Assembly (NCBI RefSeq): GCF_900119385.1
Contig: NZ_FPKO01000009.1
Location: forward strand, 1,015,405-1,079,404
From: Thermophilibacter mediterraneus
GTDB lineage: Bacteria > Actinomycetota > Coriobacteriia > Coriobacteriales > Atopobiaceae
Reading direction: 5' to 3'
DNA: 64,000 nt
Numbering within the stretch: the first letter of the stretch is position 1; each line of letters begins with the position of its first letter. The notes under the pieces were generated by a model, which had not been told where the DNA came from, searched no databases, and was given only the letters and a program-made list of their open reading frames with translations. Positions 8,303 through 16,027 of the stretch are shown here, in pieces. The position numbers were made by a program, and so were the translations under genes.

Positions 8303-8348
8303 GCCTCACGTGCAGGGCCGCCTCACGTGCAGGGCCGCCTCACGTGCA
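8303..8348 (+). repeat. 17-bp tandem repeat, 2.7 copies
   Basis: The unit GCCTCACGTGCAGGGCC occurs twice in full and a third time to GCCTCACGTGCA, contiguous and identical. It contains the palindrome CACGTG. It lies between the MetH activation gene and metH and joins directly to the dispersed GCATAGAAAA repeat. Confidence 0.85.
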
Positions 8349-8409
8349 CAGAAAAGCTCGACCGTCGCAAAACGCGGCGCCGCGCTGCATAGAAAATCGC
8401 GGCCGTCGC
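8344..8409 (+). repeat. Two copies of the dispersed GCATAGAAAA-type repeat
   Basis: GTGCACAGAAAAGCTCGACCG (8344 on) and TGCATAGAAAATCGCGGCCG (8386 on) match units seen again at 46.7-46.8 kb. An inverted copy lies at 8531-8550. Confidence 0.6.
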
Positions 8410-8469
8410 TCTGTGTCGGTGCCCTTACGACCCGTGGGGTGGCCATTTCTCGCCCTTACGTGTCTACAG

Positions 8470-8499
8470 ACTATATATAATATATATTAGAAATTAATA
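8470..8499 (+). promoter_or_regulatory. AT-only island with TATAAT in the metH upstream region
   Basis: About 30 nearly pure A/T bases, including TATAAT at 8476-8481, interrupt very GC-rich DNA. This could be a strong promoter giving a ~310-base leader to metH, or a protein-binding or melting site. Confidence 0.35.
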
Positions 8500-8530
8500 C
8501 TGTCCTAGCGAGAAGGGCGTTCTTTCCAAA

Positions 8531-8590
8531 CGGGCGCGGTTATCTATGCACTCTCGCGCCGCGTCCTGCAACGGCCGAGAGAAGCTAAGC
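8531..8590 (+). repeat. Dispersed repeat, inverted GCATAG unit plus CAACGGCCGAGA unit
   Basis: 8531-8550 read on the minus strand gives TGCATAGATAACCGCGCCCG. 8567-8590 begins TGCAACGGCCGAGAGAAGCT and is matched with one change at 46931-46954. Confidence 0.55.
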
Positions 8591-8704
8591 ACAACCCCCG
8601 GTACTGGTGCGGCTCCTGGCCGACGCCCGTCGTGATCGCCGGCCACCTCGCTCGGACCCCGGGCCGGCCGCCCGAGCCGTCACCCGCCGGAAACCCATCG
8701 CCGC

Positions 8705-8710
8705 TATGAT
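8705..8710 (+). promoter_or_regulatory. Minus-10 element of metH
   Basis: GCCGCTATGATGGG contains TATGAT in the same GCTATGAT context seen before metY. It would give a ~90-base leader. The flanking CCCATC...GATGGG is also a small inverted repeat. Confidence 0.4.
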
Positions 8711-8806
8711 GGGACGGGCCGGGCGCCGAGAGGGGCCGGCCGCGACCGCCGGCTCACGCCCGCCGGTCGCGCGCAGGAAAGACGACCCCGATGCGGGAGG
8801 CGAGAG

Positions 8807-11281
8807 ATGTCCCTCGAGAATACCAACGCGCGGCGCGTCCGCGACGAGCGCCTCGCGGCCGTGCTGCGCGGCGAGGAGCTGCTGCTGTTTGACGGCGCCA
8901 TGGGCACGCAGCTGCAGGAGCGCGGACTCGCCGCCGGCGAGCTGCCCGAGCTGCTCTGCCTCACGGACCCGGACGAGATCCGCGAGGTCCACGCCGCCTA
9001 CGTCCTTGCCGGCTCGGACGTGGTGACCACCAACACCTTCGGGGCGAACGAGGCAAAGCTCGGTGACGCCGCCACCGTCGAGGAGGTCTTCGCCGCCGCC
9101 GTCGCCTGCGCCCGCGCCTCGGGCGCCCGCCTCGTGGCGGCGGACATCGGGCCGACCGGCCAGCTCCTCGAGCCCATGGGGACCCTCTCCTTCGACGGGG
9201 CCTACGAGCTCTTCGCCCGGCAGGCGCGCGCCGCCGACGCGGCGGGCGCGGACCTCTTCGTCATCGAGACCATGGCGGACCTCGCCGAGGCGAAGGCCGC
9301 GCTGCTCGCCGTGCGCGAGAACTCCGACCTCCCCGCGCTCGTCACGATGACCTTCCAGGAGGACGGTCGCACCTTCCTGGGCACGACGCCCGAGGCGGCC
9401 GCGCTCACGCTCTCGTCGCTCGGCGCGGACGCGGTGGGCGTGAACTGCTCGCTCGGGCCCGCGGAGGTGGCGCCCCTCGTCGAGCGCATGCTGCCGTGGG
9501 CGTCGTGCCCGGTCATGGTGCAGGCCAACGCGGGGCTTCCGCGCGTCGAGGGCGGCGTCACCCGCTACGACGTGGGACCGGAGGAGTACGCGGCGGCCGT
9601 TGCGGGCATGCTCGACGCGGGCGTGACCATCGTGGGCGGCTGCTGCGGCACCACGCCCGCGCACGTCGCCGCCCTGCGCGCGCTGCTCTACGGTCGCGAG
9701 CCCGCTTTCCGCGCGGCGCGCGGCTGCTTCGCCGTCGCCGGCCCCCAGCGCCTCGTCTCGCTCGAGGAGGGCCAGGTGGGCGTCATCGGCGAGCGCATCA
9801 ACCCCACGGGAAAGCGCCTCATGAAGGAGGCGCTGCGCTCCGGCAACCACGACCGCGTCATCTCCGAGGCCATCTCGCAGGAGCGCTCCGGCGCGCAGAT
9901 CCTCGACGTCAACGCCGGCCTTCCCGAGATCGACGAGCGCGCCGTGATGCGCCAGCTCGTCTCCGAGCTGCTCGGGGTGACCACGCTGCCGCTGCAGATC
10001 GACTCCTCCGACCCCGAGGTCATCGAGGCCGCGGTGCGCTCCTACCCCGGCAAGCCCCTCATCAACTCGACCAACGGGACGGCCGCCTCGCTGTCGTCGG
10101 TGGTGCCCATCGCGGCGCGCTACGGCTGCGCGCTCGTGGGCCTCACGCTCGACGAGGAGGGGATTCCCGCCACGGCGCAGGGGCGGGTCGCGGTGGCGCG
10201 CAGGATCGTCGCCGCGACGGACGCCGCCGGCATCCCGCGGCACGACGTCGTCATCGACTGCCTCGCCATGGCGGCCTCGACCGACCAGACGGCTCCGAGG
10301 GCCATCCTCGACGCCATCCGCTCCGTGAAGGCCGAGCTCCCCGGCGTGCGCACGGTGCTCGGCGTCTCCAACATCAGCTTTGGCCTGCCCTTCCGGCCGC
10401 TCGTCAACGCGACGTTTCTCTCCGCCGCCTTCGGGGCGGGCCTCGACCTCGCGATCATCAACCCCGGCGCCCGCCGGATGATGGACGTGGTCGACTCCTG
10501 GCGCGTGCTGTCCGGCGAGGACGAGCAGGCGCGCTTCTACCTGGAGCACTACGCGGGCCGCAGCGACGCCCCGAGCGCCCCCACGGGCGAGAAGGGCCCC
10601 GGCGCCGCCCCGGCGCCCGCGGCCCCGGGAGCCGCGCCCCAAGACGGCCCCGCGGACCCGGTCGAGCGGGCGCGCGCCCTCGTGATCGACGGTCGCGGCG
10701 AGCCGATGGCCGCCGCCATGCGCGAGGTCCTTCTCGCCCATGACGCGCTCTTCGCCATCAACGAGGTGCTCGTTCCCGCGCTTGACGAGGTCGGGCGCCG
10801 CTTCGAGGCGGGGACCTTCTTCCTTCCGCAGCTCATGGCGTCGGCCGAGGCCGCCAAGGCGGGGTTCGAGGCGGTGCGGGAGGCGAGCGGGCCGGGGGAG
10901 GGTGCCGTCGCCGACAAGGGAACCGTCGTGGTGTGCACGGTGCGCGGCGACATCCACGACATCGGCAAGAACATCGTCCGCATGCTGCTCGAGAACTACG
11001 GCTTCAACGTGATCGACCTCGGTCGCGACGTCGATCCAGAGGTCGTGGCGCGCACGGTCGAGGAGCGCCGCGTGCGCCTCGTCGGCCTCTCCGCGCTCAT
11101 GACCACGACGGTGCCCGCCATGGCCGAGACGATCGAGCTGCTTCGCGAGCGGGCGCCGTGGTGCAAGGTGGTGGTGGGCGGGGCGGTCCTCACGCCCGAG
11201 TACGCCCAGATGGTCGGTGCCGACTTCTATGCCAAGGACGCCACGGAGACGGCGCGCATCGCCTCCGAGGTGCTGGGGTAG
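8807..11281 (+). CDS. metH: Cobalamin-dependent methionine synthase, short form
   Basis: The 824-residue enzyme transfers the methyl group from methyl-THF via cobalamin to homocysteine. Domains in order: homocysteine-binding barrel (about 20-300, zinc cysteines in GVNCSLG and GGCCGTTP), pterin barrel (about 320-590, GERINPTGK), an Ala/Pro-rich linker near 600, the cobalamin cap, and the B12 domain with DIHDIGKNIV, whose His ligates cobalt. The C-terminal reactivation domain of classical MetH is missing; the gene at 7541-8254 supplies it. The start has GGGAGG upstream. Confidence 0.95.
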   Translation: MSLENTNARRVRDERLAAVLRGEELLLFDGAMGTQLQERGLAAGELPELLCLTDPDEIREVHAAYVLAGSDVVTTNTFGANEAKLGDAATVEEVFAAAVACARASGARLVAADIGPTGQLLEPMGTLSFDGAYELFARQARAADAAGADLFVIETMADLAEAKAALLAVRENSDLPALVTMTFQEDGRTFLGTTPEAAALTLSSLGADAVGVNCSLGPAEVAPLVERMLPWASCPVMVQANAGLPRVEGGVTRYDVGPEEYAAAVAGMLDAGVTIVGGCCGTTPAHVAALRALLYGREPAFRAARGCFAVAGPQRLVSLEEGQVGVIGERINPTGKRLMKEALRSGNHDRVISEAISQERSGAQILDVNAGLPEIDERAVMRQLVSELLGVTTLPLQIDSSDPEVIEAAVRSYPGKPLINSTNGTAASLSSVVPIAARYGCALVGLTLDEEGIPATAQGRVAVARRIVAATDAAGIPRHDVVIDCLAMAASTDQTAPRAILDAIRSVKAELPGVRTVLGVSNISFGLPFRPLVNATFLSAAFGAGLDLAIINPGARRMMDVVDSWRVLSGEDEQARFYLEHYAGRSDAPSAPTGEKGPGAAPAPAAPGAAPQDGPADPVERARALVIDGRGEPMAAAMREVLLAHDALFAINEVLVPALDEVGRRFEAGTFFLPQLMASAEAAKAGFEAVREASGPGEGAVADKGTVVVCTVRGDIHDIGKNIVRMLLENYGFNVIDLGRDVDPEVVARTVEERRVRLVGLSALMTTTVPAMAETIELLRERAPWCKVVVGGAVLTPEYAQMVGADFYAKDATETARIASEVLG

Positions 11282-11283
11282 GC

Positions 11284-11317
11284 GCTGCCCCGGCGCCGCG
11301 CGGGGCGCCGGGGCAGC
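11284..11317. terminator. Bidirectional terminator between metH and the lipoprotein gene
   Basis: A perfect 14-bp stem, GCTGCCCCGGCGCC and its complement, with a 6-base loop lies between two convergent genes. It has no U-run on either strand. Confidence 0.6.
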
Positions 11318-11329
11318 GGGGCCGGGCTG

Positions 11330-11902
11330 CTACACGAAGATCTGAGAGAGCACCGCGCCTGACGCGAGGTCCATCTCCCAGTCCCCGTCGACCTGGCTGA
11401 AGTTGAGCTCTATGGTCTTCGTCTCGGGCTGGATGTCGCCCATGGCCTGCATGACGAGCTCGCCGACCCGCTGGTTCAGGGCCTGCTCGTCGGTGGCGAT
11501 CTCCAGGATCGAGGGGTCGTTCATGAGGTCGAGGCTGAGGCTCTCGATCTCCCCGTAGAGGCTCGTCGCGTTCTTGGCGGTGACGCTCACCTTGGCGACG
11601 GCGGTGTCGCCGTCGACGGTCACGGACTCGATCGAGTAGTCGAAGCCGTCGAAGAGCGACTTCACGAGCTCGGTGCCGTCGACGCCGTAGGGCTCGAGCG
11701 CGGAGGTGTCCATGGCCTCCATGACCTCGTCGATCGTGGCGTCGTCGAGGTTTTTCACCTGGTCGAGGGCGCTCGTGATCTGGTCGCGGACGACCTGCTC
11801 GGGGTCGGGCGCCTGCGAGCACGCCGCGAGCGCGATGCCGCACGCGGCGACGAGCGTCACGAGCAGCGAGCGTCCGATGATCCGTGCGATGCGGTTCCTC
11901 AT
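11330..11902 (-). CDS. Lipoprotein of unknown function
   Basis: The 190-residue protein starts at ATG 11902 with AAGGAGG upstream. It has a lipoprotein signal peptide ending in a LAAC lipobox (cysteine near residue 28), so it is probably anchored outside the membrane. The rest is an acidic alpha/beta domain of the kind seen in DUF4878/DUF5105-like lipoproteins: a helical part, then DYSIESVTVDGDTAVAKVSV and ELNFSQVDGDWEMDL. I do not recognise a function. It converges on metH and diverges from the hydrogenase operon. Confidence 0.72.
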   Translation of the reverse strand: MRNRIARIIGRSLLVTLVAACGIALAACSQAPDPEQVVRDQITSALDQVKNLDDATIDEVMEAMDTSALEPYGVDGTELVKSLFDGFDYSIESVTVDGDTAVAKVSVTAKNATSLYGEIESLSLDLMNDPSILEIATDEQALNQRVGELVMQAMGDIQPETKTIELNFSQVDGDWEMDLASGAVLSQIFV

Positions 11903-12147
11903 GGGTCCTCCTTGCGTCGATGGCCTGTCCACCCGAGTATGACGGAGCTCCTTCAGGAAATCGTAAGCTTTCGGCTGGCGGCGCGCGGCGTTGCCTGCGC
12001 CCCGCACCGACCGCTTGCCGGGCCCACGCTCTTCTCGCCGAAAGCTCGAAATTTCCCCGAAGCCCGTTGGTAACCTGATATGACTATGTGCCGTGGCCGA
12101 GGGGGCCCGGCAACCCACACGACTCCAGAAGTGCAAGGAGAGGGCCT

Positions 12148-13974
12148 ATGGCTAGAATGCACGTCATGGAGCAGAGCGAGTCCCAGGCAATCATGTCGAG
12201 CATGCACGAGATGCTCGAGAAGCGCCTCTCGGTGAGCTCGCTCGCCCCATGCCCCGTTGAGTTCACGGCCTCCTACGTCGCGATGTGCGCGACGCAGAGC
12301 TGTGGCAAGTGCACGCCGTGCAGGAACGGCCTCAGGATGCTGCGCCACCTGTTCAACGACGTGCTCAACAACCGCGCCACCATGGAGACGCTCGACCTCA
12401 TCGAGTCCACCGCGCGCACGGTCTACCTGTCGAGCGACTGCGCCATCGGCTACGAGGCGGGCGAGGTCGCCCTCATGGCCATCCGCGGCTTCCGCGACGA
12501 CTTCGAGCACCACGTGACCAAGCACGCCTGCGGCTTCTCGCAGAGCCAGCTCGTGCCGTGCGTCTCGGGCTGCCCGGCGGGCGTGGACATCCCCGGCTAC
12601 ATCGCGCTCGTCGAGGCGGGCCGCTACACCGAGGCGGTGCGCCTCATCCGCAAGGACAACCCGCTGCCGCTCGTGTGCGGCCTGGTCTGCGAGCACCCGT
12701 GCGAGATGCACTGCCGTCGCGGCATGGTGGACGACCCGATGAACATCCGCGGCCTCAAGCGCTACGCCGTGGACCACGCGGGCGACTACCGGCCCATCAT
12801 CAAGGCCCCCACCAAGAAGCGCGTCGCCGTGGTGGGTGGCGGCCCCGCCGGCCTCTCGTGCGCCTACTACCTCACGCTCATGGGCCACAGCGTCAAGATC
12901 TTCGAGCAGCGCCAGCACCTCGGCGGCATGCTGCGCTATGGCATCCCCAACTACCGCCTCCCGCGCGAGCAGCTCGACTCCGAGATTCAGTGGCTGCTCG
13001 ACTGCGGCATCGAGGTCGAGATGAACCACAGCGTCGACGGTGACGAGATGAACCGCCTGCGCGACGAGTACGACGCCGTGTACCTCGCCATCGGCGCGCA
13101 CTCGGACAAGAAGCTCGGCCTCCCGGGCGAGGACGCCGACGGCGTGATGTCGGCCGTCAGGCTCCTGAGGGACATGGGCGACGACAACCCGCCCGACTTC
13201 GAGGGGCTCACGGTCGCCGTCGTGGGCGGCGGCAACGTCGCCATGGACGTGGCCCGCACGTCCGTGCGCCTGGGCGCCAAGAAGGTCGTCATCGCGTACC
13301 GTCGCCGCGTCGCGGACATGACGGCGCAGGACGAGGAGATCGCCGGCGCCCAGGCCGAGGGCTGTGAGGTCATGGACCTGCACGCTCCCAAGGAGGTCGT
13401 GGTGGACGAGTCCGGTCACGTCTGCGGCCTCAGGGTCGAGCCGCAGATCATCGGCGGCCTCAAGCGCGGCCGCCCGGCGCCGCGCACCGCCGAGGGCGGC
13501 GACGTGGTGGTCCCGTGCGACCGCGTGATCGTGGCGATCGGCCAGGACATCGACTCGGGCACCTTCGAGGAGCAGGGCGTGCCCTGCAAGTGGGGGCGCA
13601 TCGTGACGGACTCCGACGGTGCCGTCGCGGGCTTCGACGGGCTCTTCTCCGGCGGCGACTGCCAGAGCGGCCCCGCCACCGTCATTCGTGCCATCAACGC
13701 GGGCAAGGTCGCCGCGGGCAACATCGACAACTACCTCGGCTACAACCACACGATCGAGCTCGACGTTGAGCTGCCGCCCGTGCAGTTCAAGGGCAAGATC
13801 AGCTGCGCGCGCTGCGAGATGCGCGAGCGCGAGGCGGCCGAGCGCATCCATGACTTCGACATCGTCGAGAACGGCCTCACCGACCAGGAGGCGCACCAGG
13901 AGGCGTCGAGGTGCCTCCGCTGCGACCACTTCGGCTTCGGGGCCTTCCGCGGGGGGAGGATCGAGCAGTGGTAA
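12148..13974 (+). CDS. GltD-like flavoprotein with NuoF-type Fe-S domain, hydrogenase partner
   Basis: The 608-residue protein fuses three parts. Residues ~45-120 are a NuoF-like 4Fe-4S domain (SCGKCTPCRNG...C). Residues ~135-220 are a GltD/DPD-type cysteine domain (PCVSGCPAG, CGLVCEHPCEMHC). Then comes an FAD/NAD(P)H oxidoreductase with VVGGGPAGLSCAYYL and VVGGGNVAMDVART. The C-terminal CARCEMRE and CLRC add possible cluster ligands. It starts at ATG 12148 with AAGGAGAGG. The hydrogenase gene starts inside its final codons. I infer that it passes electrons between NAD(P)H and the hydrogenase. Confidence 0.87.
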   Translation: MARMHVMEQSESQAIMSSMHEMLEKRLSVSSLAPCPVEFTASYVAMCATQSCGKCTPCRNGLRMLRHLFNDVLNNRATMETLDLIESTARTVYLSSDCAIGYEAGEVALMAIRGFRDDFEHHVTKHACGFSQSQLVPCVSGCPAGVDIPGYIALVEAGRYTEAVRLIRKDNPLPLVCGLVCEHPCEMHCRRGMVDDPMNIRGLKRYAVDHAGDYRPIIKAPTKKRVAVVGGGPAGLSCAYYLTLMGHSVKIFEQRQHLGGMLRYGIPNYRLPREQLDSEIQWLLDCGIEVEMNHSVDGDEMNRLRDEYDAVYLAIGAHSDKKLGLPGEDADGVMSAVRLLRDMGDDNPPDFEGLTVAVVGGGNVAMDVARTSVRLGAKKVVIAYRRRVADMTAQDEEIAGAQAEGCEVMDLHAPKEVVVDESGHVCGLRVEPQIIGGLKRGRPAPRTAEGGDVVVPCDRVIVAIGQDIDSGTFEEQGVPCKWGRIVTDSDGAVAGFDGLFSGGDCQSGPATVIRAINAGKVAAGNIDNYLGYNHTIELDVELPPVQFKGKISCARCEMREREAAERIHDFDIVENGLTDQEAHQEASRCLRCDHFGFGAFRGGRIEQW

Positions 13975-15710
13975 ACCTGACTATCGACGGTCGCGCCGTC
14001 AGCGTCCCCGAGGGGACGTCCATCCTCGACGCCGCGGCCCAGGTGGGCGTCGACATCCCCACGCTGTGCTACCTCAAGGACCTCAATGAGATCGGTGCCT
14101 GCCGCATCTGCGTGGTCGAGATCGAGGGCATCGACCAGCTCGTCGCCGCGTGCAACAACACCGTGCTCGAGGGCATGGTCGTGCGCACCAACAGCCCCAA
14201 GGTCCGCGTCGCGCGCCGCATGAACATGGAGCTGCTGCTCGCCACGCACGACTCCGAGTGCACGAGCTGCGTGCGCTCCGGAAACTGCACGCTGCAGACG
14301 CTCGCAAACGACCTCGGCATCTCCGACCTTCCCTACGAGAAGCGCCTCATGCACGACCCGTGGGACAGGTCCTTCCCGCTCATCCGCAACAACGACAAGT
14401 GCGTGAACTGCCTGCGCTGCATCCAGGTGTGCGAGAAGATCCAGGGGATCGGCGTCTGGGACCTCGCCAACCGCGCAACGCACACGAGCGTCAACGTGCG
14501 CGGCGGCATGTCCATCACCGAGTCCGACTGCGTGGTCTGCGGCCAGTGCATCACCCACTGCCCCACGGGCGCCCTGCGCGAGCGCGACGACACCCAGCAG
14601 GTCTTCGACGCCCTCGCCGACCCCGACAAGGTCGTCGTGGTGCAGATCGCCCCGGCGGTGCGCGCCGCATGGGGCGAGAGCCTCGGCCTCGCGCGCGAGG
14701 ACGCCACGGTGGGCAGGCTCGTGTCGGCCCTGCGCCAGATGGGCGTCGACTACGTCTTCGACACGAACTTCTCGGCCGACCTGACCATCATGGAGGAGGG
14801 GACCGAGCTGCTGCACAAGCTCGCCCATCGTGACCAGAACACGTTCCCGATGTTCACCTCCTGCTGCCCGGGCTGGGTGCGCTACGTCAAGGCAGTGCGC
14901 CCCGAGCTCACCGACCAGCTCTCGACCGCCAAGTCCCCGGGCCAGATGTTCGGCGCCGTCACGAAGAGCTACTTCGCGGAGCTTAAGGGCATCGACCCGA
15001 AGAACATCTTCTGCGTCGAGATCATGCCGTGCGTCGCCAAGAAGGCCGAGGTCGCCATTCCCGTGATGAACGACGCCTGCGGGGACCCCGACGTGGACGT
15101 CTCGCTCACCACGCGCGAGGTCGACCGCATGATCCGCGCCGAGCACATCAACGTGGCGCGCCTCCCGGAGGAGAAGTTCGACGACCCGCTCGGCACCTCC
15201 ACGGGCGCCGCCGTCATCTTCGGCGCGACGGGCGGCGTCATGGAGGCCGCGCTGCGCACCGCCTACCACGTGGTCACGGGCAAGACGCCCCAGCCGGACG
15301 CCTTCTCGGAGATTCGCGGCCAGGACGGCTGGAAGGAGGCCACGTTCGACCTCGCCGGCACCCCGGTGCGCGTCGCCGTGGTTCATGGCCTCGCCAACAC
15401 GGCGTTTCTGCTCGACGCCCTCGCCGAGGGCGCGGTCGAGTACGACTTCGTCGAGGTCATGGCCTGCCCGGGCGGCTGCGCGGGTGGCGGCGGCCAGCCC
15501 ATTCACGACGGCGAGGAGCTCGCGGGCGTGCGCGGAGACGTCCTGTGGAACCTCGACCGCAGGTCCAGGCTGCGCAACTCCTACGAGAACCCGGCCATCC
15601 AGGCGCTCTACCGCGACTACCTCGGCGAGCCGCTCTCCGAGCGCGCGGAGGAGCTGCTCCACACCGACCATCACGCCTGGCAGGTTCACGAGCCTGCGCA
15701 GAGAGGATGA
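13968..15710 (+). CDS. [FeFe] hydrogenase, group A (A2-like)
   Basis: The 580-residue catalytic subunit interconverts protons and H2. From the N-terminus it has a [2Fe-2S] domain (CYLKDLNEIGACRIC), a His-Cys3 cluster motif (HDSECTSCVRSGNC), two 4Fe-4S motifs (CVNCLRCIQVCE, CVVCGQCITHCP), and the three H-cluster signatures TSCCPGW, MPCVAKKAE and EVMACPGGCAGGGGQP. All are intact. It starts at GTG 13968, overlapping the upstream TAA. A GltD-like gene directly upstream is the context described for group A2 enzymes. Maturases HydE/F/G are not in the window. There is no export signal, so it is cytoplasmic. Confidence 0.95.
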   Translation: MVNLTIDGRAVSVPEGTSILDAAAQVGVDIPTLCYLKDLNEIGACRICVVEIEGIDQLVAACNNTVLEGMVVRTNSPKVRVARRMNMELLLATHDSECTSCVRSGNCTLQTLANDLGISDLPYEKRLMHDPWDRSFPLIRNNDKCVNCLRCIQVCEKIQGIGVWDLANRATHTSVNVRGGMSITESDCVVCGQCITHCPTGALRERDDTQQVFDALADPDKVVVVQIAPAVRAAWGESLGLAREDATVGRLVSALRQMGVDYVFDTNFSADLTIMEEGTELLHKLAHRDQNTFPMFTSCCPGWVRYVKAVRPELTDQLSTAKSPGQMFGAVTKSYFAELKGIDPKNIFCVEIMPCVAKKAEVAIPVMNDACGDPDVDVSLTTREVDRMIRAEHINVARLPEEKFDDPLGTSTGAAVIFGATGGVMEAALRTAYHVVTGKTPQPDAFSEIRGQDGWKEATFDLAGTPVRVAVVHGLANTAFLLDALAEGAVEYDFVEVMACPGGCAGGGGQPIHDGEELAGVRGDVLWNLDRRSRLRNSYENPAIQALYRDYLGEPLSERAEELLHTDHHAWQVHEPAQRG

Positions 15711-15734
15711 TGCAGGGGCACCCCCCTGTCATCG

Positions 15735-15771
15735 GGGCCCGAGCCGACACCCCCACGGCTCGGGCCCTTTT
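15735..15771 (+). terminator. Rho-independent terminator of the hydrogenase operon
   Basis: GGGCCCGAGCCG pairs perfectly with CGGCTCGGGCCC over 12 bp, with a 9-base loop, followed by TTTT. Confidence 0.85.
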
Positions 15772-15816
15772 GCGTTGGCGGCCATGCCGCTCCACCGCGC
15801 TTAAGAAATCGGGGTC

Positions 15817-16027
15817 ATGGCAAGAAGAACCTTGGAGCCGCTTAACAATCCCGGGTTCTGGCATGGCTCAAGCAGCAAAAAGGTCCTTCTCGCCCGGCGA
15901 TACGTGCCACAGCCCGGATTCGTAAGCACATACCGAGAAGGGCGATGAGGCGTGGACTGTGCTTGATGCTGACGAATGGACGTGCGAATAGCTTGAGCGG
16001 GATGAGTGGGACCAATTCCAGCGCCGG
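15817..16027 (+). pseudogene. Decayed 5' end of the SEC-C protein gene
   Basis: ATG 15817 opens a frame reading MARRTLEPLNNPGFWHG through VPQPGFVSTYREG. It then meets TGA at 15946 because of what looks like one extra base near 15941-15943. Skipping it joins DEAWTVLDADEWTCE in the frame of the intact gene, then an in-frame TAG at 15989 where EELERDEW would be expected, then [12 protein letters not shown] leading into the ORF at 16028. One frameshift and one nonsense change therefore disrupt the first ~70 codons. Confidence 0.65.

Noticed and set aside
8255-8806. Cobalamin or SAM riboswitch upstream of metH
   Set aside because: I could not find a B12 box or SAM-class core; the spacer consists mainly of repeats and an AT island.
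15923-15991. Stop-codon recoding (selenocysteine or pyrrolysine) in the SEC-C gene
   Set aside because: The codons are TAA and TAG in a region that also needs a frameshift; no recoding element is seen, so decay is simpler.
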